NCBI RefSeq assembly: GCF_037975245.1
Contig: NC_092568.1
Location: 41,963,631-42,027,630, forward strand
DNA length: 64,000 nt
Direction: 5' to 3'
Source of the DNA: Apostichopus japonicus
Lineage: Eukaryota > Echinodermata > Holothuroidea > Aspidochirotida > Stichopodidae
Numbering within the stretch: the stretch's first letter is position 1; every line of letters begins with the position of its first letter. The notes below the pieces were generated by a model, which saw only the letters and a list, made by a program, of their open reading frames with translations, ran no database searches and was not told where the DNA came from. Made by a program: the position numbers and the translations under genes. Shown here in pieces: positions 13,493 to 28,100 of this stretch.

Positions 13493-16400
13493 GAATTAAT
13501 CGTAGTGAGTTGGAAAACCAGAAAAACAGTGAAGAAACTTCCAGCATCCAAATGGATTCGAACCCGGGCCCCCGCTTTATATGCGGACACCCTAACCAAT
13601 TGACTATGAACGCTGATTGTATGTCCGGAGGTTCGAAACCGGTAAGGAAGGTCGTAATTCCACTGAATGCGTTTTGCACCTGTATCGAACAATACTAGTT
13701 ATGTTTTGGTGACATATTTGCCTTATACTCTAGAGATCAAACATGATGCTAACCAACTCGATTCCTAAAGCCGGATCTATATATTCTTAAAGCCGGATAT
13801 ATATATATATATATATATAAGGTTTACGTATCGACATTACCATCAAACCTTTTTGGTCTTAAGTAGGACGTGAATCCCTTTTCGATGACCTAATATAGCA
13901 TGGTTAAGAAGCTCTAGAAATCCGCCCTACTTTTTTCCATTAAAGAAAATATATATTTGCGGGCTTGTTGCTTGTTTTTTCTTTCTTTTTTGCGCCTTAA
14001 AATCAATGAAGCATTATACTGTACGTTACGAGTGTTAACTTATACAACGACATATATCATCATTATTCGTCAGGCGTACAAAATTGGCTTTTACGGTTCA
14101 GATGTGTTTTGGATTATTACATCCTGGTACAACAAGAATTGGTGGATGGCGCCAGATGATAAAATTGATTGTTCTCCGGAGGAAATGTCGGAGATCGTAG
14201 AAGCTTCTTTAATGCTTGGTATAGATGTACAACCAATTAGTACAGAGGATAAACCCACTGTGGCAGGAAATGTAAGTATATGAAATTAATATTAAGATTA
14301 ATGCTAATTAATGTTATGAAACTATTATCAATTAAGTCTGCTAGACAGGAAGTATGATAGGGGTTCGTATACTAAAGTACTCCTTCAGAGAATACAAACA
14401 AATAAGTTTGAGTGTTGAAGGATTCACCTCTATTTTAAATAATCCTTCAAAGAATACAAACAAGTCAATTTAAGGGTTTTTAATGATTCACCTTAAGTTT
14501 AAATATTTTCCCTTTCTTCATTTCTTTTGAATAATTATTTCTACTAATTGCAAAATATAATTATACTTCTGCATAATAAACGTCTGTCAGTTACACCTGG
14601 AATACGGATAGAAAATTACGATGATGAAATTTTCATGTTAGCTGAAAGCTAAAACATTTTAAGACTGGTTCAGAATTTATGTTGATTGAAGCTATGCAGA
14701 GAGAGAGTACTGACTAATTCACAGGTAAGACTCATATTCGAATCTTGGCTGGTGTGTCTGTTATCAAACATGGAGGCAGGTTATATTTTCTGTCCAGGGC
14801 TCCAGAAAACAATCGCGGTTACCTCATAAAGACTTTGGCACAATTTATCTCAAGATGAAGTTTTCGTGATTTGGCAATAGTATTGCAGACTTTGTCATCG
14901 GAAACATTGAAACAACCCCCCCACCCCCTTCCCCATTAACCCAATACTGACGGTATTTATCATGCTTCTTTGTATCCTCAGACTCCTGCTGACTTTTTAG
15001 ATGAGGTAACCAATAGATTGAATTGGAAAAGGTATGAGACTTACACTGTTAATAACTATATGGCCTATACCTTTGATGCTGTATGGTCGATTGCACTGAT
15101 GTTAAATCGCACCCTGCAATCAGGAGGAATTCGTTCTGCAGCGACGAGAGGAATGACGAGTTTGGATGTCGACAGTGAAACATTACATCAACTATTTTTC
15201 GATGGACTTGCTGAAACCAATTTCTTCGGAGCTTCTGTAAGAAATGTCAGTGGGAAAGTTCGGGGGGTGGGGACAAAATATAAACATTTAAGTAGAGGAT
15301 ATCTTCCAATTATAGGAGTTAAATTCTTCTGTACGTCTCTTCTCTTTTCATATGTTCATGTCCAGTCTACTACTGTATGAAGCATCCCATGGCTTACTTG
15401 CTCTTCTGCAACACCCTGGTTACCCTGTTCATACGATGTCCCGCATCAAAGATATCCCTTTCCTTAGATAACCTAATCCATCATCAACACTAGTATATAC
15501 CTTGTTATTTACCCCACAAAGAGAGTGACTAAGAAACAATGAATTTCAGAATATTTTAGGGTGGAATCGGGAAGAGTGGTTAAGTGCAAGCCAGCAAATT
15601 GGTTAAGTGAAGTGAATTCAATTCTCACTCACTAAATTAGTTGATCACTTATTATTTATTTTTTAAATAACCTTGTACCATTTCTATTATTTGTCCGAAT
15701 GAGCCCCATCTGACTCATATTTTACCACCTTCACATCATTCCCTTACTGTTACCTTATATTCAACATCTTAATAACCTCTTCTTTCTGCTAAATTACATT
15801 TTTAGTATGCTTGTAGCAGTACTGCCTACGTATTACCTCACTCGTGTTACCTTCTTACGTTACTACTTGCACATACCAATTGCCACACTAAATCCAACCC
15901 GAAGATTACCGATCTAAGATCTAACCGATCTAATCCAACCGATCTAAGACTGTACACTTTTGAAATTCCCAGGGAGATGTTAGCTTCATGAGAGGAGAGC
16001 GACTCGGAAGCTCGGCTATAACTCAATTAAGAGGTAAATTCATGATTCTACAGAGTGAATCAAGTGTCGTTATTAATCACACAACAAATGACCTATATCT
16101 ACTGATTTAACATAGTGAAGATATTGACGTTTTTATTCATACAGCAAATTATCTATATCTACTGATATTTCTTATTGTCAGCGAATAATTCATTATATCA
16201 TTAATACATTAGTAACATAACATCACTAAAACCCTATTGTATAATTGATTTTCAAGCGAGTTATAGTTCGTTGTTTGGCATAGGACAGACCGTTGGCAAA
16301 CTATCATTATAGCTGTCACTACAGAAACACCGTTTGAGTGTTTAAAATTATGAAATAATGTGTACTTGTCTCCCTATTTACACAATAGTCATATTAGTCA

Positions 16401-19045
16401 GTTTTGATCATAGGAATCAGGAGAACGTTCTTGCTCCTCCCCCCACCACAAATACCTTTACTGCTATATCTACAGAACTCCTTAAACTGTTATTTTAATC
16501 GCTCGTTATATACAGGGTGGACCAGAGGAAGCATTGGAAAAGCAATAAGAAAGATTGTTTTAGTTGCAATTTAGACTTTTTAGCTGGACCTGTCGAAAAT
16601 TTATTTCAAAATATTCTCGTAATTTCGACCCAATCTTTTTTTTATGGTGTTACTGTAGCGTCACTTTATGCCATCGTAACACCAAGAGAAATAACATTCC
16701 GGGGAATTTCTCCCTAAAACCCTATCGACACCCACTTTTAGAAAGTTGCCTTTACGCTGCTCATCAGATAAAAGGTGCGTATGTTACAATGTTAAATCTC
16801 AAGCTTACCTTCAATCAATTTTCAGGTACTTGCAAACAGGATTGGACTCTAACGAACAGGTATTGTTACTTTAGTTTCCATCAACACTGGAAGACTTGGT
16901 TCCAGGCTCTCGCATCGTGCGCACGCGTAAACGCTTATCTTGCGGACTTCAACAATGGTGATACATTTATGATGATAAACGGGTCATGGACTAACAACGA
17001 AATCAACATATTGTAAGCAAAGCTTACTTTATCTTCTTTCAGAAATTAGTTCATGAATATTAAAGTGTCACCAAAGCCATTTGCATGTATATATTCTTGT
17101 ATAATTTCAGTGAATATATAAACAGTGGGGGAGGCTAAAGAGTTTGTTTACACGTTTTGTGGCATTGTCTTAATGAGCAGAACTGATTGTTACATTCCCT
17201 GACCCTACTATTTAGCTTACTACACCTCCCCCTCATCACACGCTACATTGCATCTTTAGATCGCAGGTGTGTATCTCTCACAAATATCGTGATCCAGCCA
17301 CCATTTTTCACAATATAAATATGTAAACGTGATTAATTTGTATCCTTACAGGCCTTCTAACCTTGACATGGAAAACACCAATGAGAATGCTAGTTGCCTC
17401 TTCTTTGATGGAACGCGACTAGTTACTTCAGAAAATTGTGCAGAGAAGAGACCTTACCTCTGCAAACAGAAAGCAGGTGTGTACATTTTAAAAAATCAAG
17501 GAAATGCTGATCTGACCAGGAAGTTGTTAGATGTCTTTGCTCTGACAGAAATAGTAGTATTTCCCTAGTCAAATTGCAAGGCTGCCGTTCAAACTATTAA
17601 AACTATTTGGCAGAAGGAATCCTTCTAATCTATGAAGGGGAGGTGGGCTTGATTCTGTAGTGTATAGATGGTGGGGGAGGATCGGGTTTTTGTGGAGGGA
17701 GCGGATACGGTAGGGTTATTCCGCTCAGGAAGGGGGAGAGATTCTTTGCGCATATCTATGACGTGAGGCGCTGGTATAGTTGTGGGTATTGCGAATGGGA
17801 GTGACCAAACTGCCTTGTGTGTTGGGAGAGGACATACCAACGAATAATCATAACCTAAACATATAGAAAGGCTCATGGAGCAACCGAATAAGCAAAGATC
17901 ATTTTTCTTCAAGTTTGGCCGGTCGGAATGTGAGTATGTATGTTCAGTACATAAGTCAATAGTTATAACTAATGATCTAAATTCGTTTTACATTTGGTTA
18001 TTTGCTATGGGTATACGTGTGGATTCTACTCCTTGCAATTTTTGTATCTATTTACTTGCTGTTACATATTTTTTATTTAATTGATATCACTATTAATATC
18101 AATTTATTTTTTAAAGAGTAGTGAAAATTTCTCCCAGAACAGAATCAGATCCAATGACCTAGATTCCATCCCATCTAGCCCATGGATAGATTTTCGCGTT
18201 TCCATCGGCCGATTGGCCCTATTACGATATGGCCACATTAGAAATGTTAAGAGTTAACATGCAACTGTAATTGCAGATCAAATCTGTTACCCTAACTATA
18301 TAACATCATGAACCATTAACACTACATTATAGCAACACTGTTTGGTATATGAACGACTCCTTCTCTGAGCTATTACGCAACAGATTTATGATTCCATGGT
18401 TCATTGCTAGTCATGTCATTTTACTGATTCTGAGATATTAACCTGTGTTAATGGCAATGCTCACGTCCTTACTATGTATGTTCGGTGTGTTTAATATTAT
18501 TATTTGACCGTTCAAAGAAAAAAGGTAAATATACTTTCTCATCGTTAGGACATTTCTTCAAATTTATCAATATAATACTTTTCAGATTAAATCCAACTTT
18601 TGTTGTTACGTTAAATCTATAGAACAAATACTAAGGAAATACCTGCTAAAAGGGTAATATCTAAGTCTTTTGTCGGGTTTCTGCAACAAATTTGACGTAT
18701 TTGTTTTTATTCCGATATGTTTTTCACTTTGCAGAATTTTCTCAACTCCCAGTGGCAGTTTACTCTTCCTTCAGAGATGAAATGAATTGGAAGGACGAGA
18801 TTATGTGGCCAGGTTTGAAATAATACGTCATTATTGACAGACATTACTAGAAATAAGTCTGACTTACGCCAAGTTACGGTATTTATCTTAAACTATCTAG
18901 TCATGGTCACTTAGGATCAGATTTTTGAATTATTACCAAATCAATGTTTGACTTATTGTTAGTCCTTATATGACAATACTTAATTCAATATTAGCTCATC
19001 AATCAACTTCATAGAAAGTCTTACATTCTAATCAAAAGCAGAACC

Positions 19046-19142
<97 letters not shown>

Positions 19143-22100
19143 CAATTCCACAATTTGCTGCAACACGCCGAAATATGTGTCTCCGTGTGTTCTAAGAAAT
19201 TTATAATATTTTTAGCATCGAAATTTGAGTCAGTCGTTATCCGTGTTCTCTCACGTAAGAAAAAGGTCGTTGTATGTAAATGATAAAAATTGTCTGAGTC
19301 CAAAGAGAACAGTTTATTCGTCAAATTCTGCGGTAAGCACGTCAACATTTCAAAGTTTTGATGAAATTTTTAGCTGTAACATCACTTTTACTCGTTTGCA
19401 TTGCATTACCCTGCACCAACCAGATGGATTGTCAATTCACCTATAAAGGTAACTCAACAATAATATTAAAAATATTTATATTAAAAAAAGGTATGGTATT
19501 CTATCTCTTATCGGCATTCATCGCACTTTTTCTCTTTTAAATTTCATGTAAATGAGTAGAGAAATGTAAATTTGTAAGTGGGTATTATTCAGCGCTCGGC
19601 AAATAATGTGTCAATGTCGTCGTGAATTTAAAACGCGACAAATGAGCATATTAGCCAATGACTGTTGAAGTACGCCTGGGTTTTCTATGACACATATCTG
19701 ACGTAAAAGCAGAAATTCCCGTAATGGCGATATTGTCTTCTATAAGTGATGTATATGAATATTCCAAAATAAATAAATAAAAAGATTCCGGTAATACTTA
19801 AACTTTCTTTATGGAAAATAACCCATATTAATTTTTGTATGTCAATATTTCGGTTGAAACTAACCTCTCAGAAACAACAAAATAACCAACAATAAATGAA
19901 ATTAAAAATATCGATCTCATCTCGTCATTGACAGTCATGAGGCAGAGATTGTGTAGAAATTTGTTTATGTATCGTTTATATAGGCCTATACACATTTGTG
20001 TTCTTACAGCTGTATCTTTCGCGTAATGTCCCTGGTTCGATTTTGGTGTGCAATGTGCGGTATCATATTATGTTCACAAGCACCTTATTTGTCCTATAGT
20101 GGTCAAGTACAATACACCCGTAGTTTGATATTTCGTTATACCACAACATGTTGTGTACTAACATTACCGTAGTTAAACCGATATGTTTTGTTATATTTCT
20201 CTGTTTATCAAATAACACTGACCCTGGTGAATGTGATCTCTATTCGCGATAACTTCAATATGTTTTTTCCCCTATTAATATTATGTTCTTCTGTGGAATT
20301 GAATATGATAAGGAAAAAAACCAGCAGCAGTTTAGTTCAATTATCATGTTGGCATCGTTACTGTTCTTTGACAAAAACCAAACAAAAGATGCCTCTGGTT
20401 TGGTTTAATCTGGAGGGATCTACAGTCAATTTTTTATTTCTTCAACTGTTAAAGCATAGCGTTTATCGTATAACGGTATAGGCTGTCAATGTAGCGTACG
20501 ATCAGCTATGGTAGGCTAATGATTAATCTCAACTACCATTGCAACTTTTGAATGCAATGTACAAAACCGGAGAAACAGAATATAAATGAGTCAATCGTGG
20601 CTGAAATATTTTTTGCTCAACTAAACATGCAAGAAAACTTGATTATAAAATCACAACTGTCTTCCTTTGCAATATCAAAAAGCTCTTGAATAGGAGAATG
20701 TTTTGTAACTTGAAGAATTCTCTTAGATCAAAACATTGCATTACTGATTGTAAATCAGTACAGTACAACGTATTCGACTCTTTCAAAGAAGAAGACCTTT
20801 TGACCAAATATGAAACCTCGAACACAAGGAGATTAAAATGTTTTGTTAAGTGTTGTCATTCAACAACTCTCTAGAAGGCTATTTTCCTGATTTCATGATG
20901 TACCTATTGAGTTGTATTCACCAATAGCATGACCTTTTCGTTTCTTCTAACGACGTAAATTATACTCAAACCTATTCACGACTCATATGACTTGCAACGA
21001 TATCAACTTTGAGCATTATTTCCGTTTTGCCAGTTTGGTTCTCGTAAAATGACCAAAATGCTGTGTTTGGTTTTATTTTCTCTTTTGAATATTGAAGCTA
21101 TGACGTCACGGAGGCGCTGCGATTATCATGCCAAACATGGGTATAGCGTCAAGTTTGAAGGTCATTTGTGTACCTGCTGTGGGGTTTCTAAAATTTTACA
21201 TATATATATATATTTATATATTCATTGGGGAATAAAATTATTGTAAAGGATGAAGAGCAAAATAACTCTACTTGACAACCAAAAGATTGTAAAGAGAGGC
21301 TAAGCCAGGAATAATATTATCGCTGTTTTTTTTCTCCTAATCTTCAGTTACGCACAATCTTTGAAACTTGCAAGGTTGTTTAATACGTCCTTAGTTATTT
21401 TTTATAAATATAGCTTAAAAATTTGCTTTATGTCGGTTCTTAAAAGTTAATGACTACTTAATCGTAGTACATATGACAGAGATTATGCAGTAGATATTTA
21501 CAAGCCGTTGATAACGAAGGACATGTTGGAGTCCTTGGATTCCTCTCTCCGTCTCTCCTTTCTCGTCAAGCATCTTTCCGTTATTACACAAGTGTTGATT
21601 TAACGACCAACTAAAGATTCTGTTCAGTTCTTAATTTTCGTCGCCAGGATATGTGATATGTTACTATGTATAGCATGTAAATACACATGTATGACGGTAA
21701 CCGTACAAAACCTCAATAGACTTTAACTACATTATTTGAAATGACATTTTCCTTGTAAGCTCATTTATTGATATGAGAATTTGTTCTCCAATAGCATCGG
21801 TATATTGATCAAAATCAACTACAAAGATTGCTTTTACTCTTGTGTCAACATATCCAAAAAGAAATTGTTCTCGACAATGAACTACTAAAACAGACGACAG
21901 GGCATTTTGGAAATGTCGTCATTTCAAAACTTGGCCAGTAGTATTTCTTATATGATTAGAATAATGTTTCTGTTGCGACGATATTATACTCTGTTGTAAA
22001 ACAAAATGTAGCTTCCCTGCTGTACCAAGCAATGACAGATCTCCAATATGTCTAAAATTGAATCATAATTCTCTGTTGTAGTTTAATATAGTTCTCTGTC

Positions 22101-25100
22101 GAGACAAATAAAGATAGTTCCATGTTGAGATCTGTACCTGAATCATAATCCTCTGTTGTAGTTTAATGTTTGTAAAAGAGCTACTCGTCAAAAGAATGTT
22201 GGTAATGAAAACCTCAAAATAGCATCTTATTAGTCGTAAAAGTTTATCGGAAATGTCTGATCATGCTTCCCCTTCAAAACTAACAGTTAACATTACATAA
22301 TCCAACACATCCACACAATGTAGTTCTTTAAAAGGATAGGCTTAATATAGCCAGACGCACTCAGTCATTATGTATTATCGTTTTGCTGGCACCACATATG
22401 TTATTAAAATAAACTCACGTTAAACAAGAAGAATTGTTGAAGTCAGTCCTCGTCGATCGACGGCTGCTTCGTGCTCCGCATATGTGATTATCTCATTTAG
22501 ATTCGCGTATCAACATTCACAGTGACAAGCAGATAGACTTGCTGCCATACATGCGTAATGTTCTCTGCAGTATTACACTCAATCATGTTATGAACCTTCA
22601 GAATAACGTCAACTAAGATTCTAAGTGTGTAAAATATCCATTCTTACGACAAGTTCATATAAGGGACAGAGTAAAGGAGGTATACAATTCAAGTATTATA
22701 TGGAAATTTTATTCAATTCGTAAAGTGATTCAATATGTGTTGTGTTCTGATTTTAAATATTAGTGTCTCTGAAAAGAACAACTTATGTTAACTACTTTTT
22801 TTTTATTGCAAAGCTATGTTCAATGTGATAAGAAAAAACAGATGAGAGAAAGAGATGAGAATCGGAAGTAAAGGCAAACGCAAAAGATCGCACTGATAAA
22901 CAGGTAGTTTCAATGCTTCCTCCATGCAACAGAATTACTGTAGCGAGGAGGTTAAGATAGGGTTTCTTTACTACGTAACTAACAGAATTAAGACACAACA
23001 AAATTATGTAGGTTGCTTGCAGTGTATTAGCAAGCTGTAAACCTGACATGCTTCCTTGCACCCAAAATTAGATAAGTCACGTACAAATATAATGAAAATG
23101 GGTTATTTTAACATTAAGGACTAAACATAATTCACTCCTTATAGAGTAAAACTATAGCATTTAACAAGAGTATACAACACATTGTTGATTAAAAACCATA
23201 TATCAATAAGGGGCGTGATCTATGGTAGCCTAAGTGACTACTTTTCAATAGGTCTAGTGAAATACTCGAAGGGTCAACTTCGAACTTGAAATATCCAAAG
23301 AAACGTAATGACATGTTGCAGCAAATGTATGTAAAATCCCCATACGTGAACATCACTGAAAAAATAAACTAGTCAATATTGCCACAGACTAACGTTAAAT
23401 TAGTCTTTAACGTTAGTCAATGCACCAGGACTAGCAAAAATCTTCGTTTCATCGCTGCTTCTTAGTTAGTTTACACTGACTAAGGAAAATATAATCGCAG
23501 CTTAGTCGGTGGCGACGGACTAAGGTATTTTAACCCATGGACTAAGAACGATACGGACACCCGATTTACGCCATAATCGTAGCTTAGTCGGTGTCGACGG
23601 ACTAATGTATTTTAACCCAATTCGATTCACTTCAATTTGGAAACCGAGAGGCAACGGCAGCTTGCTGGGCTTGGCATAGTTTCATACGATCACTCTAAGC
23701 AACTTTCAACCGTAAATCACCCAAGAAGGTCTTTAGAAGAATGGAGGTATTAACTGCATCATCGGCCTACCTGTTATTCCTTTAACTAGAAGGTAAAATT
23801 AAAGTTAATTGTTAGGCCACTGGCACTAGTACTGTATTATGGTTAGTGTAACGCTACCGTTGTCACGTTGGCGTTTCGCAATACACAAGTGCAATGACAG
23901 TGAGTAGCCTATAGGCTTCTACTGGGTACTGCAGTGCATTCTCAACACTAAAGTGTGCATTCTAAACACCAATTAACAATGTGTTATGTGTGTATTGGGC
24001 TAGATTGAACAGTGGCACATAATCTTCTAATTTATTCCCAAACAAATGCTGGAACTATAAGGCTCAATAGTTTATTTGAAGTCTACACTCATTTGGTAAA
24101 GATTTCCTGTAATTTCCCATGTGAATCTAAAATGGGTAGGCTTTGTGATATTGAATAAGCAAGGCTAGACCTTCAAACGTACAGTCACAGTCGGCTGAAC
24201 ACATGTTGGCTAGTCAACGGTATTATGTTGCGAGCAGTCAGGATGCACGCTTCAGTTCTATTTAACCTTTTCATTTATCATTGTTTAGTATTTAATTTCC
24301 GGTCACGCCCAGGAAACAATTGCGACATTCCTTCACGGTCGACTTGCTTACTGTAAGAAGTATTAACCGTTTTTTTCTCAGGAAAGCTTGATAGTCTGAA
24401 GTTATTATAACATGTGCTTTTAGTATACTGCCAAAAGAGTAAGTTGCTGTATTTGTATTGATATTTTATGTAGAAGTAACGGAAAATTTAGTATGTTTAG
24501 TTTGGTCTAATTGCACGTTTTTTTACTGTCCAATGTAGTGCAGGGTTCACTTGCGCGAATTCAAATTATTCTGTTTATGTGTATGCATCGATTCTTAGAT
24601 TATGATGTTTTTTTGACATGTATTTGTAATTCAAGCATCTGTTTAGTAGCAAAGTTTAAAGGTTAAGATTAATTAGTTTTCTCTTTTTTATCCTAGATTG
24701 AATGAAACTCATTGGCGTAAATAATAGATCAGATGATACAGTTTAACGCAGTTGCTAAAACTCTGGGTATTCTCTAGTCTTCGCCGGTCCATTATATACT
24801 TTAGTACTACTAGTAAGACTAAATCAAAACGACCGTAGACAAACTTAGTGTAACAAAGTACTGATTCTCCTCTAGCCTAGGTCTAAACAGGCTTGTTATG
24901 TGAGCAAGCAAAATAACAACTAAAAACGATTAGGCCTATAAATAAGTTGGCTCAGTGCATTTCTGTTTCTAAAATTTTATATTTTTAAAGATCATAAAAA
25001 CAAACAAAGATTTAGCCCATGTTTTATTATCTCTGTATTCTGGGCATTTGATTCTGGTTGCAATGGTGATGACACTCTCGTTCAAATTTTCAGCTTTATA

Positions 25101-28100
25101 CAGTCTGCTTCAAACTTTGGGATTGTTTTTTTGAGACTATAGTGGAAGCAAATCTCACATAACTTTGTGGTGACATCTTTATTTTTTTTTTTTTTCAAAT
25201 GATGAATACTTTGCTGTTTCTTTTTTCCAGCAGGAATTGAAATGCCAAATATCTAAGTCAAGGGTGAGCTTTCCTGTGATGTACGACACCAGTGTGGAGG
25301 CAACAACAGAAGAGGAGAACTGTGTTATATATGGCTTAAAGACATGTTTTAAGATGATATATTGGTACCCTTCGCAGAACAAAAGAGTTTATCCAAGAGT
25401 CCAAAAAGCAAAGGAACAAGTACCATAGAGAAAAAAGATGGAAGAGTGAGTTTAACTATTGTACCCAACTGTTTAATGATATATAAGATATTTTCATAAC
25501 CTGTTTTAAAAAAAAAAAAACAGTCTAGTTTATCATTTACGTGCAAGCTTCATAAGTTTGGTCAAATTTTCACTGATCTGTAGAGCGGGAGTCCAGAGGG
25601 TTTGGTTAGCTGGGAAGGTAACCAATTGCCTGGTACATCACAATGTTCACAATGCATTCCTGTATATGAAACCTGACGACTGGCAAACCGACTGTGGTGG
25701 ATGTGGCTGGGAGAGCAATTTTAAAGTCACCTAATAGCTAACCTAGAGCAGCTTTCATGGTAACCACATCAAAGTAAGAACAATGTGTCAGGTATGGCCC
25801 CAAGAGCAACAAATGGCCATTGCCAGTAATTATTGGTGGTGGGGTACCCCTGCCAGTGATCTATAATTGACCCCTCACGGCTGACCTAGGTCAGCTCATG
25901 AGGTAACCACTTGAAACCTACTGGAAAATGTTGGTTAGGACTTCAGATACAAGGGATGGGCATTGCCAGTAATTTTTATTGGTGGGGTACCCCTGCCAGT
26001 AGACCCTTCATATGTAAGGATGGGCATTTCCAGTATTTTATATTGGTGGGCCACCACTGCCAGAGTCCGCCCATCCCTTACATATAGAATCCTGTTAATA
26101 ATTTTCCAGTAGTTTTCAACTGGTTAAATCATGAGCTGACCTAGATCAATGAGGGGGGGGGGGCTTTTTGGGGGTCTACTGGCAGGGGTACCCCTCTAAT
26201 ATAAATTACTGGAAATGCCCATCCCTTACATATATATAGAGTCCTGCCAATCATTTTACAGTAGTTTTCAACTGGTTACCTCATGAGCTAATCTAGGTCA
26301 ATGGGGGATGGGCATTTTGGGGGTCTACTGGCAGGGGTACCCCACTAATATACATTACTGGAAATGCCCATCCCTTACATATATATAGAGTCCTGCCAAT
26401 CATTTTACAGTAGTTTTCAACTGGTTACCTCATGAGCTAATCTAGGTCAATGGGGGATGGGCATTTTGGGGGTCTACTGGCAGGGTTACCCCACCAATGT
26501 AAATGACTGGAAATGCCCATCCCTTACATATGAAGTGATACCTATCATTTTCCAGTAATTTTTCAACTGGTTATCTCATGAGCTGACCTAGGTCAATGAG
26601 GGAATGGGCATTTTGGGGGTCTACTGGCAGGGGTACCCCCCCCCCAATATAAATTACTGGAAATTCCCATCCCTTACATATGAAGTGATACCATTTTCCA
26701 GTAGTTTTCAACTGGTTACATCATGAGCTCATCTAGGTCAATTGGGGATGGGCATTTTGGGGGTCTACTGGCAGGGGTACCCCACCAATAAAAATTACTG
26801 GCAATGCCCATCAGTTGTATCTGAAGCCCTAACCAACATTTTCCAGTAGGTTTCAAGTGGTTACCTCATGAGCTGACCTAGGTCAGCCTTGAGGGGTCAA
26901 ATATAGATCACTGGCAGGGGTACCCCACCACCAATAATTACTGGCAATGGCCATTTGTTGCTCTTGGGGCCATACCTGACATATTGTACTTACTTTGATG
27001 TGTTACCATGAAAACTGATCTAGGTTAGCTATCAGGTGACTTTAAAATTGCTCTCCCAGCCACACCCACCACAGTCGGTTTGCCCGTCGTCTGGTTTCAT
27101 ATACAGGAATGCACTGTGAACATTGTGATGTACAAGGCAATTGGTTACCTTCCCAGCTAACCAAACCCTCTGGGATCCCGGTCTATTGGGATCATTATTA
27201 ACATGATTAACATAATTATTAAGTTTTGAGAAATATCTTGGTGTTATGCTGTGCAAAGCTAATAATAATTTGGTAAAGCTGCTATTCCTGGCTTATAATT
27301 TGAGGGACCTAGATTTAAATGTATACCTCCCAATATGTTATAAAATTTTAATGTAAATGTATGTTTATGATAATGTGAGTTATCATGTGCTATATCTGTA
27401 TCTGTGCTTACACGTATATCATATTTTCTGTTCACAGGTCAATAATGGTGCAGATTTTGGCTTCCTGAAGACAAGTGGGAGGTCATTTGTAGTTAAGAGA
27501 AACACTCTTTGTTCGTGAAGACTTAACTGGTGTCGATTTGGGGTACCACTTTAAAAGGAAAGTCATGAGGAACCCTTGCCCAAGATCCAACTTTGCATTA
27601 TTGTGCAGTGCTATACTTTTGCGATTCATGTTTGATCCATTAACTTGTCTTAACTTTGTTGGAAAAAAATCAGATTTTCAGATTTTATTTACAGTGATTT
27701 CTTCTCTATCTGTCGAAAGTCAGCCTTTTGTAGACATCAGAAGTTTTATCAGAAATAAATACTGCCAACGTACACATTATTTGTGTTTCTTCTTCTCTCT
27801 TTTCTTTCAGTGATGCTAGTCAGTGAAACTAGTCGGGTTTAATTCTTTCAGTGAATCTAGTCGGTGCAACTAGTCAGTCGATACGGACTAAGAAAGGTTA
27901 GTCGGGAGAGGCACCATCCTGACTAATGTAAAACCTGCTATAAACTAGTCGGTGGCTCATATAAATTAGTCGGTAAAGACCGACTAATGTCACCAACTAA
28001 TGTAACTGACTAATATACATTTACCGACTAAGAAATTGTTGATCGACTAAGCTGACGGACTAAGATGACCGACTAAGAAATCCAACTGACTAAGGAATAA

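Noticed and set aside
13546-13615. Functional tRNA gene
   Set aside because: Internal promoter boxes are present, but the acceptor stem does not pair and it sits inside a repeat.
13078-13692. 204-residue minus-strand ORF with a poly-(IY) stretch
   Set aside because: Only its C-terminal part is a real Penelope-like nuclease remnant; the rest reads through (TA)n and a SINE.
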